Part shown: in pieces, positions 20,301-32,365 of the stretch
How the letters are laid out: every line of letters begins with the position of its first letter
Numbering within the stretch: the stretch's first letter is position 1
Source: Apoda limacodes
Taxonomy: Eukaryota; Arthropoda; Insecta; Lepidoptera; Limacodidae
Assembly (NCBI GenBank): GCA_946406115.1
Contig: OX291547.1
Location: 4,407,001 to 4,471,000, forward strand
DNA length: 64,000 nucleotides
Direction of reading: 5' to 3'
The notes under the pieces: model-generated
Told to the model about the DNA's origin: nothing
Databases searched by the model: none
The model's input: only the letters and a program-made list of their open reading frames with translations
Position numbers and translations under genes: made by a program

Positions 20301-22380
20301 TTTTTGGCCCATGTGGATCGGGTTGTGTGCATGACACATGAGTCCGAACTAGACAGTGGTCCGAGGAGCCAAGAAGCGCATCCACTGAGACGAAATATCT
20401 GTCCGGACGTGTAGTCGGCAGAAGGTCCAGTAAGAACTTTTGTATGGTCTTTTGTATCTGGTATTCTCGTTGGAGAAAGTATTAGGTGAGAGAATTCATA
20501 GGTCAGAGCAAATTCATAAGCAGATATCCCTTTGTAGTTATTGGTTCAACAACTGAAAGCGAAATCGGACGAATACGTAAGCAGCTGTTTTTATAATTGC
20601 ATTAATGCAATAGCTTTACCGCGGCAGGCCCCGAGCCACTGTTCTTTTTTCGTATTTTTATGTGCTTTACATATATTCGATTTTGGATCATCCCTCGTAT
20701 GTAACAACTTTGACGATTCAAAACTGTATGTAAAAACCTGATTTAAATAAAAAAAAATGAGTTTGAGTTTGAAAATAGTAAAAGAATTTTTCAAATATAG
20801 GTGCAATGGTTCCAAAGATTAATCTCCCCATATGTATTAAACAGCTTACAAAGTTCGCTATCTCTCTTTCTTTGTTTATACATAAGTTAGTATAGAAAGT
20901 AGATTGATACATATTGATAACTTTTAAATACTGACTTGTCGAGTTTCTTTTTCGAAATTTCAAGGCAAAAGCGTCAAACACATTTAACTATACCACTTTA
21001 TAACAGAAATATGAAGCTGAGTATGGTTTTAGATTCATAAAGCGGCACTATTCAAGAGTAATTCGTTGTGAGAATTAAGGATAATGTTTAAGAAAATATA
21101 TGCGTAAGTTTGCTGAAATTCGGAGTTGCAAATCTTAGTAAAATTCAAAAACATCTTATTACAGGTGTTCTTTAAAAGGAAGCAACCTAAACTTAGAATA
21201 TGACATATTAAAGACATAGATCCAGGCTTCTTTCACATAACGTAACAAAGGTATATTGTAAATAACGGGCTGGTTGTTTCGTAGGATGCGAAGATCGAAC
21301 GGAATGGCAATCGTTACGTTCAAAACATGTACAACCTGTTATCTCAATACTTGTCGTTAAATTAACTCAAAATCAAGAAAAGGCTCTAAATATGTAAAAC
21401 GAGAAATGCGCAGTCAAATAAGGACAAAGAAATTGAACTATATTTAACCTAGCGACCTTTCTTATTTAATTATAGAGTCCTTGATTTTAAGTTTGCAAAA
21501 TAAGACATTATAAGTGATAAGTTTTAAGTGATAAGATATAAGTCGTTCCAACGCCTTCGCTTTGAGTCAGCCGATAGATACAAAATAAAATTCAGACAGC
21601 CAGAAGGTTTTCCTTTTTTTTATATAGGTACAGCACATTTGTCGATTAAACATTTAGGCATAACTACGCACATTTAAAGCTTATGACCTAAATTAACACA
21701 GAAAAGGCTTAAAAAGGGTAACCTAACCTTTGGCCTAATTCGAGGACCAATCGCGACAAGCGAAGTCGTAAGGAAAAGCTAACATAAATTTCAATCAAAG
21801 CGAAAATCGTATAAATATTGAAATTATGTATTCAAGATGTTTGCAAACATTGGTTGCTAAAGCTGCTTATCCGAGGATCACACGGCCGCAACGAAGCGTG
21901 CTACTTTGGTAAAACCAGCGAACTAATTCCACTGAGCGAACTACCAACTGATTAGTTTGGTTGACGGGAAAGTTTGTTACGTAGTCTTGTACCTTCTTTT
22001 CAGTATAAGTATCAGGTAATCATAAAAGCGAAAGTCTGTTTATTTGTTATTCATTACCTTCACGTCGTAACGGAGCATCCCAATCGAATTTCTATGGGAA
22101 AATATTCGTACTTCTGGAAGGACCTGTTAACATTCTATTCAAATCACGTCATACTCGCAGGACTTGATGCAGTCTTCTGGCAGGACGGTTGCGACAGCAA
22201 AAAGTCCTTTCAGAAGGGCTTCTAGAAGGACAAATTGTCCGGCGATTTATCATTGAATAAAAGGCACCTAAATCCTTTATCGACTTTTTGAATTCTAATG
22301 GTTAAGCTCGTTAAAATAAAATAATATAGGTAACATAATGACGTCGTTTAACTTTTAAGATAATAAATACATTGTCACGT
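20301..22380. other. No gene recognised
   Basis: 20301-20460 is moderately GC-rich and anonymous. The rest is AT-rich with overlapping short frames on both strands (for example 20541-20981) that show no motifs. Confidence 0.35.
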
Positions 22381-22592
22381 TGACTCTCTCGCAGCCTAGT
22401 TGGTAATGTGGCCGGCTGCTGTGCAGAGGGTGTGGGTTCGATTCCTGCTCTGGAAAAACATTATGTGATTAACATTTGTGTTTGTCTTGAGTCATACACC
22501 CGTATTTATGTATGATATGTATGTATTTACAAAAAAACTTTGCATACTCTGGGGCCAGTGTGTGTAATGTCAAAAAATATTTATTTATTTAT
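22381..22592 (+). repeat. tRNA-derived SINE, internally deleted copy
   Basis: The head has box A-like CCTAGTTGGTAATGTGGC and box B-like TGGGTTCGATTCC. The body contains TTTGTGTTTGTCTTGAGTC and GGGGCCAGTGTGTGTAATGT, and the tail is TATTTATTTATTTAT. It matches 27865-28130 but lacks about 60 bases before GGGGCCAG. Confidence 0.85.
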
Positions 22593-22877
22593 CTAACTCA
22601 AGCTACATAAAAGATTGCAACACGACCCGATAACTAGAAGTTAAGTTAAAACCAATAAGATTTGACAAAGACGCACACACGGACAAAAGTATATTGTTTT
22701 CTATATCGCATAGACATAAACATAGACGATTTTGCGACAGAGAGGAATTATTTGAAAATGACTAAAGATTTCACCTACATATACTACATACATAATAGGA
22801 GAAGTCAAATAAAATAACATTGTTGTAGAATTATATGCGTTTAAAAAAAATGAATGTATGTGTACTTAGATACTTAT
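22593..22877. other. AT-rich flank of minisatellite
   Basis: No recognised features. Confidence 0.3.
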
Positions 22878-23512
22878 GACTTAAAGTTTTAAAGAAGAAA
22901 ATATCGTATATTATGAGTACTAATATACTTATGAGTGAAAGCTTTATAGGAAGCAAATAACGTATGTGATGTATGAGTACTAAGATATCTATGAGTGAAA
23001 GCTTTACAGTAGGCACATATCATATGTTATAAGTACAAAGATACTCCTGAGTGAAAGCTTTACAGTAGGCACATATCATATGTTATAAGTACAAAGATAC
23101 TCCTGAGTGAAAGCTTTACAGTAGGCACATATCATATGTTATAAGTACTAAGATATCTATGAGTGAAAGCTTTACAGTAGGCACATATCATATGTTATAA
23201 GTACAAAGATACTCCTGAGTGAAAGCTTTACAGTAGGCACATATCATATGTTATAAGTACAAAGATACTCCTGAGTGAAAGCTTTACAGTAGGCACATAT
23301 CATATGTTATAAGTACAAAGATACTCCTGAGTGAAAGCTTTACAGTAGGCACATATCATATGTTATAAGTACAAAGATACTCCTGAGTGAAAGCTTTACA
23401 GTAGGCACATATCATATGTTATAAGTACAAAGATACTCCTGAGTGAAAGCTTTACAGTAGGCACATATCATATGTTATAAGTACAAAGATACTCCTGAGT
23501 GAAAGCTTTAAA
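22878..23512. repeat. 56-bp minisatellite, about 12 units
   Basis: GAGTGAAAGCTTTACAGTAG starts at 23049, 23105, 23161 and 23217 and then every 56 bp to 23497. Two diverged units start at 22933 and 22993 (60-bp step) and a weaker one at 22878. Inner units are almost identical and outer ones diverged. Each unit carries AAGCTT and CATATCATATG. Confidence 0.95.
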
Positions 23513-23694
23513 GAAGGTATACTTACATCAATCAAACGCAGGAGATTTATCTGAAAGAAATTATTAAAATTATAAATTTATCAGATATTTAAAATTAAAT
23601 CGTTATATAATAATTAAAAAGAAAGTTATTTTAACATATTTACCTAACGAAATTCCCTTGCGAACGTCAAAATATGCGGCATAAACGACCGTAT

Positions 23695-23880
23695 CTTTTG
23701 ATTGCTGTTGACTTAGAAGTTTGATTTTTTTCCCTGATCCAGGGATTGCAGGCCTGAGTATTTAATATTAATTTTAGGTTAACAACTCCACGCGTTCCTG
23801 AGAAAAGGGGGCTTGACAGACGGACAACAAAGTGATAAGGGGTATAAGTTTTTTGTTTTAAGGTACGGAACCCTAAACAT
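23695..23880 (+). repeat. Lepidopteran dispersed repeat, 3' part
   Basis: GTTGACTTAGAAGTTTGATT, CTTGACAGACGGACAACAAA and AAGGTACGGAACCCTAAACA match the interior and end of the copy at 7722-8030. Confidence 0.65.
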
Positions 23881-26392
23881 ATCGAAAATATTACCTACTT
23901 AAAGCCAATAGCCACAGATCTGTCACAGGTAAGATTTTGGACAAAGATTTATATTTAACAACTCTCTCTAACTCAGGTGCAAAATAAATCCATTATTTTT
24001 TTTTTATGGTGGAGCTAAATAATATTGAAGGCAATCTTTATATGTGCCCCAAACTTAACAAATTGTGAAAATCGAAATCAATAATAATTTTATTTAGTGT
24101 CCTCCTAACCCGTGCGGTCGTCGCATCGCCGCCGCCGTGGTAAATTGCCTTCGTTCTCGAACGTCAGATTCATCCGACGCGGACGACCAAAGCGCTGCGG
24201 CGATACCGAACTAATCCAATTTAATCGTAATGAACTGTTATTTACCTGATGTTTTTATTTAAGATTTTCTACAAAAAGTCTCTTTCAATTATTTTTTTAT
24301 AGGGCACAAGTGCACTTAAACTTATTAATTTTAGTCATGAGTTAGTAACAAGAAACCCTGTATTAGTCATGCATTAGTAACTAACAACCCTATTTTTAGA
24401 CTTGTAGGCGTCGCGTCTCCGCATGTTCACAAGACTCGAGCGAGACGCATACTTAACAATTTAATAAGTCCGACAACAAATTACTAAGAGAAGTCGAGAG
24501 CTGGAAGCTGATAATAACTGCGCAAAACTTTATTGTAGCCCTCACGTAAAGCTCCGAAGTTTTTATGAGTTAATCAGTTCCGATGAGTCTGTCTGCCCAC
24601 TGGTATATTTCGTCAAGAAGATACCACATAGTATACATAAACATAAACGATTTTTGCATTGTGTAGCAAAATGGCGAAACGGAATCATTGTAATTTCACC
24701 ATGTCAGTCCGTCCGATCGATTTGTTCACAGCTTTAAATTTTACAGAGAGATGGCTTCTGAATACAGGAAGCAATGCAGTTTAATTTTTAGGATATCTCC
24801 ATATAATAAACGGGCCATGTACACGCATTAAGTTAGGGTTTCGTAGAATAAGATAAGTTGCGGATATCTAAAAAAAATATCTTAATATAGACTGTAGATA
24901 TACAAACCTTCAAAATCAACAGTAACCAAACAGTACTGTGCTTGTAAAAGGGCTTGTTCACAACAAGGGTCTCAAATATATTTATTTTATAACTTTAGTA
25001 GAAATAGTTCAAAAGTTATTTAAGAAAATAGATAAAAATTCAACATATCTTCGAAACTACTAAGCTAAAAATTTAATAATGTTCTTTTATTATAGATTAT
25101 AGGAAAATCCTATACTCTTAAAATAACATGACAAATCTCTTAATATTGGGCGTAGGAACACAATTAAAAATCATCAGTTTTTGGGTCATTAAAAAACCTC
25201 TTAATAATCCTATTGTACTAAGCCCTCAGTACGCAAGCCCAACTCGCACTTGACCGGTTTATTTTCTTTCAAGTGTAACCATTTTCTCTACAATGATTTA
25301 AGACTGACCGCCATAGTAACAAATGGCAGTCATGAAAAGAGCTTATCAACGACATAGGTACATCCCTGGTCGGTATTGGCCCGTGGGGACATTCTGGCGC
25401 ATCCTCCTTTTACAGTACTAATTGACACAGCTATTTTCAACGCAACAAAAGAAACTTCAGACAATCATTCTTTTTATTTTTAAATTATATCTGTTGCTCG
25501 CTATCTTTTTTCTTTTTAGCGATTCGTTTAGCCAAATGGAAAATCCCAATACGCACTTTAATTATGATAACAGAAACGAGACTGGCGACGAATCATGAAA
25601 TCAAAACGGCTCCCCGGCGACTATCACTTATAATTTCCTAATGGATTTAAGAGCCCTAAACACGTAACATAATTGATATAGGTATAAGAAAAAAAAAAGG
25701 CCGTGAAGATTTATTCAGAATAAGACTTTTTGTAGCACTTTACACGTAGTTAAGAACTTTACACTTATAATCAATAACTTAAACCTGCAAAATCAGGGCG
25801 AGGAATGTTTCACCAATTTAACCTTCATTTATACGTACATAATAGTGACATACTTACCACTACTAAGGTGCCTAGCAAACATACCTTTTAAAACCTTATC
25901 ACTTTATTCATAAAGAAAACCAGGCCGTTAGCTTGTTTGCCACCTCGGTGGGGTAGATAGCAATATTCATACTAAATATATACAGGTTATACGGACGTAA
26001 AAATATATAAAAACTTACTTCGTACTTCATTCCAAAATAACATGCAAGCAAATAGAATATCACAAATAACTATATTAGATTTTAAAGGAGCGAAAATGAG
26101 TGGTTAAATATGGTCACGCCTTGTACCAGGGTTGGTAAAACAGTTTCCTATTTTTTTTTATAAAACAAATAGTTCAAAATCTTTTCAACTAGAGTTTGTT
26201 TTTTGTTTTTTTTTTTGAGTTTTTTTTTTTCTTAATCTTATTCATCAATTCCAAATAAATTAGACCGAATAACAATTTTTTTGTTATACTAATTTTCAAA
26301 TTTAGTTTATACAACGTATAAGAAAGGAATGTTGTTTTTATTAATTTGCATAGTTTCATTATCTTCAAATTTTTAAGATAAGTTTTAATCCC
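23881..26392. other. No gene; a few repeat ends and one GC-rich patch
   Basis: The sequence is mostly AT-rich. 24105-24215 is a compact CpG-rich island (see findings). 25215-25262 is an inverted end of the lepidopteran repeat (AACTCGCACTTGACCGGTTT). 25922-25958 is a scrap of the LINE tail (TTAGCTTGTTTGCCACCTCG). Long T runs lie at 26150-26230. Confidence 0.4.
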
Positions 26393-26689
26393 GGACTTTG
26401 ATATAAAATAAATAAAATAAGATATAACAAAAGTAAGATATAAAAAAATATAAGGATAATATTAATCTAGCTGCAGCCCGTTCCAATTTTAGGCACTTAT
26501 ATAATAGTCCTTTGAAAATAAAAAGGCTTAAAATACTGGTTAAGCCTTTTTATTTTCAAAGGACTATTATATAAGTGCCTAAAATTGGAACGGGCTGCAG
26601 CTAGATTAATATTATCCTTATATTAACACCATATTTTTTTATATCTTACTTTTGTTATATCTTATTTTATTTATTTTATATCAAAGTCC
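26393..26689. repeat. Long near-perfect inverted repeat
   Basis: The left arm 26393-26530 (138 bp) and right arm 26541-26689 are reverse complements, with a 10-base spacer. The outer ends are GGACTTTGATATAAAATAAA and its complement, and the middle includes TAGCTGCAGCCCGTTCCAAT. The only difference I see is an 11-base stretch around TAACACCATAT present in the right arm alone. No coding capacity. It could be a fold-back transposon, a palindromic rearrangement or a source of long hairpin RNA. Confidence 0.95.
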
Positions 26690-27685
26690 AGTGGAGGCAC
26701 TTATTATTTTTCATGCTGCATTCATTCATAAATCTTCTCAAACTAGATAGTAGTCAAATAGTTAAAAATCGCACAAGGAATTTTGTGCTATCGACGAATG
26801 TAATGACTATTAATCAATTCGGACCAACAAAGACTTTGTGTTTGACATGTCTGGGCAAAACACACGAACATATTTTACAAACAATCCAAAACATTTTAAA
26901 AATATCACTTGCTTTTTCTTTTCTCAAAATTTTTGAAATACCTACGCTTTGTACAAAGAAATAAAATTTATATAACAAAAACAATTTCAAATCATTAGAA
27001 ACAACATTTCCATCCTTCTTTATTTTTTCACGCGTGTACACAATCCGTCTTCGTGGATCGGAGGTAAGAAGAGGTTTCTAAGAATCTCTGCCGATATTAC
27101 TCGCTACTTCAAAATCTATTTTTAGACACGACTATTTAGGTGTATCATCAAATAGACTTTTACTAACCATTTAACAAAAATCAACAAAACATTTAGATCC
27201 TCAGCAATTTAATTAAGGTTATTTAATTTAAGATAAACATAAGTTTTTATTGGTGCTGTTTTTCCTTTTAGTATATTTCAAGGGTATTAAATTAGTAAGA
27301 GTAATAATATTTAAAGTAAATAAAGCTCTCAGTACAGTTCCTTACTTTCATTTCTTCTAAAAATATTAGCAAGAATTAATAGATACGCAAATAATTTTAC
27401 GCAAATGAAGGGCTCTCTCTCAATCCATCAGCAATTTATAAGCAGAAATTTTAAAGTTAAAATTCATAAAAGGCAACCGCTGTTTTCTGGTTTCATCAAA
27501 ACGCGTCAGTTTTAATTTTCAGAAGCTGCATATTTAATGGCTGCCTTTGTTATTACCGTCGTTTTAAATGTATAGGTATCTATAAAATTGTTGCTTTATT
27601 TCTTACTTTTTAGGTTTGCAGTCAAATATATTTAATTGCCCATTAGATGCGTATATAGTTAGTTAAAAATGGAAATATAGAAGTA
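26690..27685. other. No recognised features
   Basis: Overlapping frames on both strands at 26713-27041 have no recognisable motif. The rest is AT-rich. Confidence 0.35.
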
Positions 27686-27800
27686 CGGTTTTTTTTATAC
27701 AACTAAGGTGGGGAAACAAGCTTACGGTCCGCTTGATGGTAGGCGGTCACCGTAACCTATGGACGCTTGCAACACCTGGAGCATCACTCGCGCATTGCTC
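27686..27800 (-). mobile_element. LINE 3' tail fragment, inverted
   Basis: The plus strand reads a T run, ATACAACTAAGGTGGGGAAA, CTTACGGTCCGCTTGATGGT and GGACGCTTGCAACACCTGGA, the complement of the tail of the LINE at 46318-48010. Confidence 0.8.
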
Positions 27801-27864
27801 AACAGTGTGCAGATCTAGCCTATCTACTGTTAATAATGTACTATAATTAGTATCAGTATATTTT

Positions 27865-28130
27865 TGACTCCCTCCCAGCCTAGTTGGTAGTGTGACCGGC
27901 TGCTGTGCAGAAGGTGCGTGTTCGATTCCCGCACTGGACAAACATTTATGTAATAAACATTTGTGTTTGTCTTGAGTCTGGGTGTATTTATGTATGATAT
28001 GTATGTATTTACAACAAAAAAGTTATGTATATGTATTTGTATCCGTTGTCTGGTATCCATCCATAACACAAGCTTTGCTTACCTTGGGGCCAGACGGCGC
28101 TGTGTGTAATGTCCAAAAATATTTATTTAG
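27865..28130 (+). repeat. tRNA-derived SINE, near full length
   Basis: The tRNA-like head has box A-like CCTAGTTGGTAGTGTGACC and box B-like GTGTTCGATTCCCG. A body follows with TTTGTGTTTGTCTTGAGTC, GTTGTCTGGTATCCATCCAT and ACACAAGCTTTGCTTACC, then a TATTTATTTA end. This layout matches an abundant lepidopteran SINE, transcribed by RNA polymerase III and moved by a LINE. Minus-strand frames over it are shadows. Confidence 0.85.
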
Positions 28131-30329
28131 TCTTTACTATCCTAAATTGTAATAATGTATATAGCTTATCCCTTTGCCTGTGACCTGTGCTCACGTTAAA
28201 TATTGGACATAGGTCTTACAAAAAATTTAAAATGGCGTGCGGTTCTGTGCTGACTATAAATCATCCAACAATAATGGTTTGAGACCATTCGAAATTTCTA
28301 TTACCATTGAATATCGCTTGAAATATAGCCTATGGCAATTCTTAAAGTATAACCTACGCGGTGATAAAATTTTAAATAAATCAGTTAAGCTATTTATGAA
28401 TAATAAAGTGACAAACAAATATATGTACAAACCGCTCTTCTTAGTAATATAAGTGTGACTAACTTCTCTTATATAAATATGTCACCTGTCACTATGAGGC
28501 TGTCATTTTGTCACATATTAGCTAAAGCTCATTTACAAATGTAACAATTCTACTGTTGATCACCTGTCGCTGTGTCCAATTTGTCACGTTTGTGAACGCA
28601 ATTTCTCATGATAATTTGAATTTGACATTTAATGTCGAATTGTCGACATGTAATTGTATTTCAAGAATAGAGCTCTGATTAGTTCAAACTCCATTCTAGC
28701 TACCCAGCAAACATCAAACTGACATAATATTGAATATTTGCAATAGGTACCTAAAGCCACGAATCCACTGCTCGAAGAATTTGCATGCAGGGCATACACG
28801 TAACTGCGTGGGTTCACTTGTACTGGAAACTTCACCAAGCCACGCATCTGTGTGTAGTGTGGTCGTGGGTCATAGTTGACGATACCGCCTACAATTAATT
28901 TATTAAATAAAGCAAAGCTACGTACCTACACGTGCGTAGCTTGTGCGTGTACCATCTGCGTTCTTTTGTACCCGTAACCGTAACCCGGACGTAGTAACTT
29001 GTACATAAAAATTTGTGCCATGGCTTAGTATTTAAACAAGAATGTTGGTAAAAAAAACTATGAACACACAAAGTCAAACCACACACACACATGCAAGTCT
29101 AAACCCAACTAGCACATTGGTGATTTTTATAGCTTATCTTACGGCTTTTAGTTCTAAATAGGTAGTATATCAGTGTCAGAAAAATCTTTCAGTTGTAAGG
29201 TGGTCTCGAAGATGCAAATGAGTACTTAAATTCACTTGCAGTAGCATATTTATAAATTTAGCTTCCCCTATATGTCTTGTGGTGGCAAACAGTCGAAATT
29301 GCTACCATTAACTGTAAATAAGCTATATTTGCCACTAATGTAGCACCAGTGGTAGCAAATAAGGTTTTAAAATCACAAATAAGTTACATTAAATCCCAAT
29401 ATAACACTTAAAGTTTCAAATAGGTGTTGTAAAGGAGTGTCCTGTCACCTGTAGTGCTAAACTGGGTTATGTTCCGGCTCTTTTAGAACCTATAGTTGCT
29501 GTTACTCTAAGTTCTACTGTGTACTGTTAAGTCGCCCTAACGCATAAATAAGTTTCAAAAGGCCAACTTAAAGAACCAAAATAAGCGATTATGACTTATT
29601 TTAAACTATTAAAGAAGCTTTTAGTTATAAAAATTACTTTTGGTTATAACATTCACTTAATTGCGTTCACAGTATGCAAATAGGTGATTTTTAAACCTCA
29701 TGGTACTAAATGAGGCGTAAATAAGTGAGGATTAGAACTAGATGCATATCATGTCCTCAAAATGGAGTCTTTAAAATTGTGAAAGTTTGGATACGACATT
29801 ATGTTATTGACACCCAACTACAACTGTGGTACTTTTATCAGATGTAATTTAACAATATAATAAAATTAAAATAACCAAAATCACTTGTTTTGAAAACCAA
29901 TAAAAGAGTGAGGTTATAATCATATTTACTTTTTAATTTATTATTCTAATGAACTTAATCTAATGAAAGGCCCGTGAAAATCTATAAAGAAATATCATAT
30001 ATAATTCGCAACGACTTTTATGCTAACTAAATGCTAAAACATTAAAGTTACCTAATATTAAATAGAAACACGATAGGAATTACCTAATTACACACGATTC
30101 GCACTCGAAGTTACTTTTAGATTTTATTTTAAATAATTAATAATTAGATTTTGCACTCGAACATTTTTTTAGCACTTCTTTTTCACCCGATGAATGTACG
30201 AAATCGTTTTTCATTCAATTACTCATTCGCTACGCACAACTTTCACCCACGGTTCTAATTTCTACTACAGAGTATAATTTAAACTATTAAGGAACCCATT
30301 TAGAACCGAAAATAGGCTGCAATTCTTCT
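28131..30329. other. No gene recognised; possible old repeat at 29100-29760
   Basis: 29100-29760 has recurrent words (GCAAATAAG, AAATAAGTT, AAATAGGTG) suggesting an old repeat, but no clear period or boundary. Short frames at 28237, 28629 and 28895 show no motifs. Confidence 0.3.
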
Positions 30330-30800
30330 CCTTTTTGTGCTATTAGGGGGCATATGGGTTGTCTGCACCTATATACCACTTAAAAATGGCTGTAATTTTC
30401 ACCTATGTGTCACCTGTTGTGATAGTTGGGAATTATCGTCCCATGTTACAACTATCCAAGGCAGAGGAAGTAAAAGAGCTATGTTTAAGATTAAACCCAA
30501 TATTAGGTTCAGAAAAAAATCTGGTCATATTCGAGTCAGTCAGCTTCGTCCACGTGCAGCTTTGCATTGTGCCAGCCACGTGCGGCATTACATTGTGCCA
30601 CTACACACACACTGCACACTACTCACTACACGTCGGTTGGTCACCTATCAGTCCCGTCCGCGTGTACCTACTTTGGCGGCGGAGACCTACGGGATGCCCT
30701 CGACGTGCAAGATCGCTGATCGGGCTCTACGCCGAAGAAACTATTTGTATTGCTATCTTTAATAAATGCTTGAAAACTGTACACTTTGAATTCGTTGCCT
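30330..30800 (+). mobile_element. Possible solo LTR or retroelement 3' end
   Basis: A GC-richer stretch (30530-30720) is followed by AATAAATGCTTGAAAACTGT and ATTCGTTGCCTCTTTCTTTC, the pattern of an LTR R-U5 region with its polyadenylation signal. Two overlapping frames of 141 and 153 codons (30337-30820) cover it but share no recognisable motif. Terminal TG...CA ends and a target duplication were not established, so this is tentative. Confidence 0.3.
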
Positions 30801-31837
30801 CTTTCTTTCTATTTCGTTAAGTAGTTCTCTACTGATGTAAAATAGATATTTTATATAAAGATATATATATATATTTATTAAGTTAAGAATCACCTTATGT
30901 GATTAGGATAATACTGTCTATTAAATGTTGTTATGATAAAAGTGAAAGAGTATACATTACAACCTGCCTTACCCTTGAAAAGTATTTTCTTTACTTGCCT
31001 CTTAACTCCCTCTAACTAAACTTCTACCTCCTGAGCACCTACCTAGCCGGTGCATTCAGTAACAGCACAGTTCCGTACCTAAGAACTGAAGCTAGTAAAC
31101 CTATTTTCCCTATTTTTTTTTTGAGATCTATTGAAATGTATTTGACCAGATTACAAAGGGATTTTATATCCCTAGATATCATATCTTAGAGAATAATCCA
31201 AAAGCTAAACAATGAAATAAAATAATAACTGGGAAAGAAAAAATCGTCTTTACATTTCAACGTCAAATTATTTTCGACATAAATACCTACTGCAATAAAC
31301 GAACGCACAGACAGACGACACCAGATAATAACATAGATATCTTTAGTTACAAATGGTTACTTAAATTTTACACGTATACAATATATTTTTGTTTATTTTA
31401 AATTAGGATTTAAACTAAGTCAAAAGTTCATCTTCGTTTTCGTTACCAAAAAACTTGCACAATTATTAAAAAAAACCTTAAGGTTTAAGGCCTAACATAG
31501 TTTATTTTACAGAATAGGTTTTAACCATATAACTTTAGGTAGATATACTTATGTACGCAGTTTACGGCCACTGAGGAGCAGTTTGAAATATCGTTCGCTC
31601 TTTATCTCGACTTCAACAACACTCCAGCCATTCCAGTCAATTGACTTACTTGTTTGCGAATTTGCGATGGAAAAAGATTTATTAAATAACAATGGCCATT
31701 TAGACTTTACTTCTTTAGGACAAGGACAAAAACGATATTCGAGACTTTTAATGAGAGAAGTACCGTATTATATATTATAAAATAATTGTGATTATTAAGC
31801 ACTATCACATTAGCTTTAAAGCCTATGGGTATCTAGC
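30801..31837. other. No recognised features
   Basis: AT-rich. One short frame, ATG near 31668 to 31780, is translatable but matches nothing I know. Confidence 0.3.
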
Positions 31838-32110
31838 TTTTGCCAGCGGCTCCGCCCGCCCTAATTTTGGTTATCGGCTTGGACTTCTCACGGCAACTGT
31901 AGCTGCAGCTACAGTTCCTTCAAGTAAAATCAATCGATCGATCATAGTTACCTGCGTAGTTATGGAATTTTACGGGTTAAAAGAAGTATATGCACATTGC
32001 AAACTATAATCTATTTCTGTGCCAAATTTCATCTAGATTTAGGCGTTCTGGCGTGAGTGAGTAACAAACATCCATCCATCCAAACTTTCGCATTTATAAT
32101 ATTAGTATAG
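31838..32110 (+). repeat. Lepidopteran dispersed repeat (CATCCATCC family)
   Basis: The head GCTTTTGCCAGCGGCTCCGC and the end AACAAACATCCATCCATCC, AACTTTCGCATTTATAATAT and TAGTATAGAC are the typical start and finish of an abundant lepidopteran non-coding repeat. The interior is diverged and contains CTGTAGCTGCAGCTACAG, an 18-bp perfect palindrome. Confidence 0.6.
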
Positions 32111-32264
32111 ACTATCTCGATTGAAATAAGGAACAAATAAATAAGTATACGTAAATTAAGTGCTAGTTAATTTTACCATTTTATTGACTCTTTTATAATA
32201 TTTTTCTGATGAATAGATGGTTATTGAACATACCTAGTACGAGTTATTCTTGGAAACTGTGAGT

Positions 32265-32365
32265 GTGTTCGTTTTGGGATAACAAAATCCCACGTTTGAT
32301 ACTTTTCACACTGCTTATAATGCTAGTTTTGCCAACGACACCTATCGTTCGTGTAAAATCGTATA
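32265..32365 (+). repeat. Dispersed repeat family W, copy 1, left block
   Basis: CCCACGTTTGATACTTTTCA and GCCAACGACACCTATCGTTC correspond to TCCCACTTTTGATAACG and CACCGACACGTATCGTTCGT at 40240-40292. The right block lies about 830 bp away at 33190. Confidence 0.55.

Noticed and set aside
22878..23512. Possible CRISPR array, because of regular short repeats
   Set aside because: There are no unique spacers: the whole 56-bp unit repeats. The genome is animal, so a minisatellite is the correct reading.
27747..28069. Minus-strand frames of 64 and 79 codons, one with ESNTHLLHSS
   Set aside because: They are reverse readings of the SINE tRNA-like head (a frequent false peptide in lepidopteran annotations) and of the LINE tail.
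30337..30820. Two overlapping frames of 141 and 153 codons
   Set aside because: Both are possible only because the region is GC-rich. Neither has recognisable motifs, and the region looks more like a retroelement terminus.
31583..31780. 65-codon frame containing GHLDFTSLGQGQKRYSRLL
   Set aside because: It looks protein-like in composition, but I cannot match it to a family and see no splice or promoter context. Not enough to call a gene.
31908..31925. CTGTAGCTGCAGCTACAG perfect palindrome as a binding site
   Set aside because: It lies inside a dispersed repeat copy and its composition makes chance origin plausible. No supporting context.
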